Assembly (NCBI GenBank): GCA_003136075.1 | Contig: PNBP01000010.1 | Location: forward strand, 3,626-10,100 | DNA length: 6,475 nucleotides | From: Methanoregula sp. | Lineage (GTDB): Archaea; Halobacteriota; Methanomicrobia; Methanomicrobiales; Methanospirillaceae | Direction: 5' to 3' | In this document: positions 5,679 to 6,475 of the stretch, one piece after another | Layout of the letters: the number at the start of each line of letters is the position of its first letter | Numbering within the stretch: position 1 is the stretch's first letter | Notes under the pieces: generated by a model | The model's database searches: none | The model's input: the letters and a program-made list of their open reading frames with translations, nothing else | Told to the model about the DNA's origin: nothing | Position numbers and translations under genes: made by a program

Positions 5679-6475
5679 ATGGTGGAGTCGCAGGAGATTG
5701 AGCTGCAGGGACATATTATTGATTCGGGCATTATGACCCAGCTCTTCGATAAAGTCATGGATATGGGAGGCAATTTTGAGATCCTTGTCTTTGATATCGG
5801 GAAGAAAAAGACCGACCCCAGTTACGCACGGCTCCGGATCGCAGCCAGCAATAAGGAGAAACTGCTCGCAATTCTCTCTGAACTCCACCGGATTGGTGCC
5901 CGCCCGGTTGAAGTAAAGGATGTCCACCTTGAACCTGCACTGGGCGACCGGGTTGTACCAAAAAAGTTTTACACGACCACCAACCACCCGACCCAGGTAA
6001 AATATGGCGGTGACTGGATACCCGTCGGACCGACCAAGATGGATTTTCTCATCGTTGTCGACCCAAAAAGCAGGACGGCACGTTCAACGGCGCTTGGCAA
6101 GATTAAGAAAGGCGATCTGGTTGTCGTTGGCGAGCAGGGCGTGAACGTCAGTTATCCCGAACGGCCCCGCGTCAGCAGTTCATTTGAATTCATGCATGGG
6201 ACCGTTTCACCCGAGCGTCCCAGTGAAACACTGATTGCCCAGATTGCAAAAGAGATTCTTGACGTCAGAAAGAAAGGGGGGAAGATCGCACTTGTCGGAG
6301 GCCCGGCAATCATCCATACCGGTGCAGACAAAGCGCTTGCAGAAATGATCCGCAAAGGGTACATCAACATCCTCTTTGCCGGAAACGCACTTGCCACCCA
6401 TGATATTGAGTATAATCTCTACGGCACGTCGCTTGGCATGGATATCTCAACCGGGAAACCGGTCATGGGCGGCCA
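5679..6475 (+). CDS. LOR/SDH family protein, archaeal ornithine cyclodeaminase-like (3' end outside the window)
   Basis: The frame is open from ATG 5679 to the right edge: 265 complete codons of a protein usually about 400 residues long. The N-terminal domain (1-90, opening ELQGHIIDSGIMTQLFDKVM) is the LOR/SDH domain, named after bifunctional lysine-oxoglutarate reductase/saccharopine dehydrogenase. A middle domain follows (about 95-185, with KFYTTTNHPTQV at 96-107). Next comes the start of a Rossmann-like domain, GKIALVGGPAIIHTG (201-215), then FAGNALATHDIEYNLYGTSLG (233-253). Archaeal members of this family have been described as an alternative, NAD-dependent ornithine cyclodeaminase that makes proline from ornithine and releases ammonia, and the C-terminal part of cyanobacterial arginine dihydrolases is related. 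That function is plausible but cannot be proven from a partial sequence. No Shine-Dalgarno sequence precedes the ATG. GTG 5682 is the only close alternative start. Confidence 0.85.
   Translation, partial: MVESQEIELQGHIIDSGIMTQLFDKVMDMGGNFEILVFDIGKKKTDPSYARLRIAASNKEKLLAILSELHRIGARPVEVKDVHLEPALGDRVVPKKFYTTTNHPTQVKYGGDWIPVGPTKMDFLIVVDPKSRTARSTALGKIKKGDLVVVGEQGVNVSYPERPRVSSSFEFMHGTVSPERPSETLIAQIAKEILDVRKKGGKIALVGGPAIIHTGADKALAEMIRKGYINILFAGNALATHDIEYNLYGTSLGMDISTGKPVMGG

Overview
The window looks like a chromosomal segment of a methanogenic euryarchaeon, most probably from the Methanomicrobiales (a Methanoregula/Methanosphaerula-like lineage). This rests on protein families rather than a database match: a DUF373 membrane protein, an archaeal COG1340 coiled-coil protein, an FtsZ2-type FtsZ preceded by a small ribbon-helix-helix (RHH) regulator, the archaeal cobalamin enzyme CobY, and the archaeal LOR/SDH (ornithine cyclodeaminase-like) family. 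TATA-type promoters, candidate leaderless starts and U-rich terminators also fit an archaeon. I see no mobile element, CRISPR array, tRNA or rRNA.

Layout. The left part (1-3747) reads on the minus strand. It holds a DUF373 protein cut by the window edge (1-959), a proline-free coiled-coil protein (1032-1892), a doubtful small leader ORF (1896-2105) in an otherwise gene-poor stretch of about 500 bp, ftsZ (2391-3557), and a 59-residue RHH gene (3568-3747) only 10 bp upstream of ftsZ. The right part reads on the plus strand: cobD (3945-4943) overlapping cobY (4931-5530) by 13 bp, then an archaeal LOR/SDH gene cut by the right edge (5679 onward).

How the genes work together. The RHH gene and ftsZ form a two-gene cell-division operon that matches the haloarchaeal cdrS-ftsZ2 arrangement. 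Its upstream region carries the most striking sequence in the window: a perfect 14-bp palindrome, a 12/14 copy centred exactly 22 bp away, and a half-site a further 22 bp away, with a TATA-like element between the first two. This is what an operator array for the RHH protein itself would look like. cobD and cobY supply the aminopropanol-phosphate arm and the guanylyl activation step of cobamide nucleotide-loop assembly. Their promoter region is shared, back to back, with the division operon. The coiled-coil and DUF373 genes are conserved archaeal genes of unknown function and appear to be separate transcription units.
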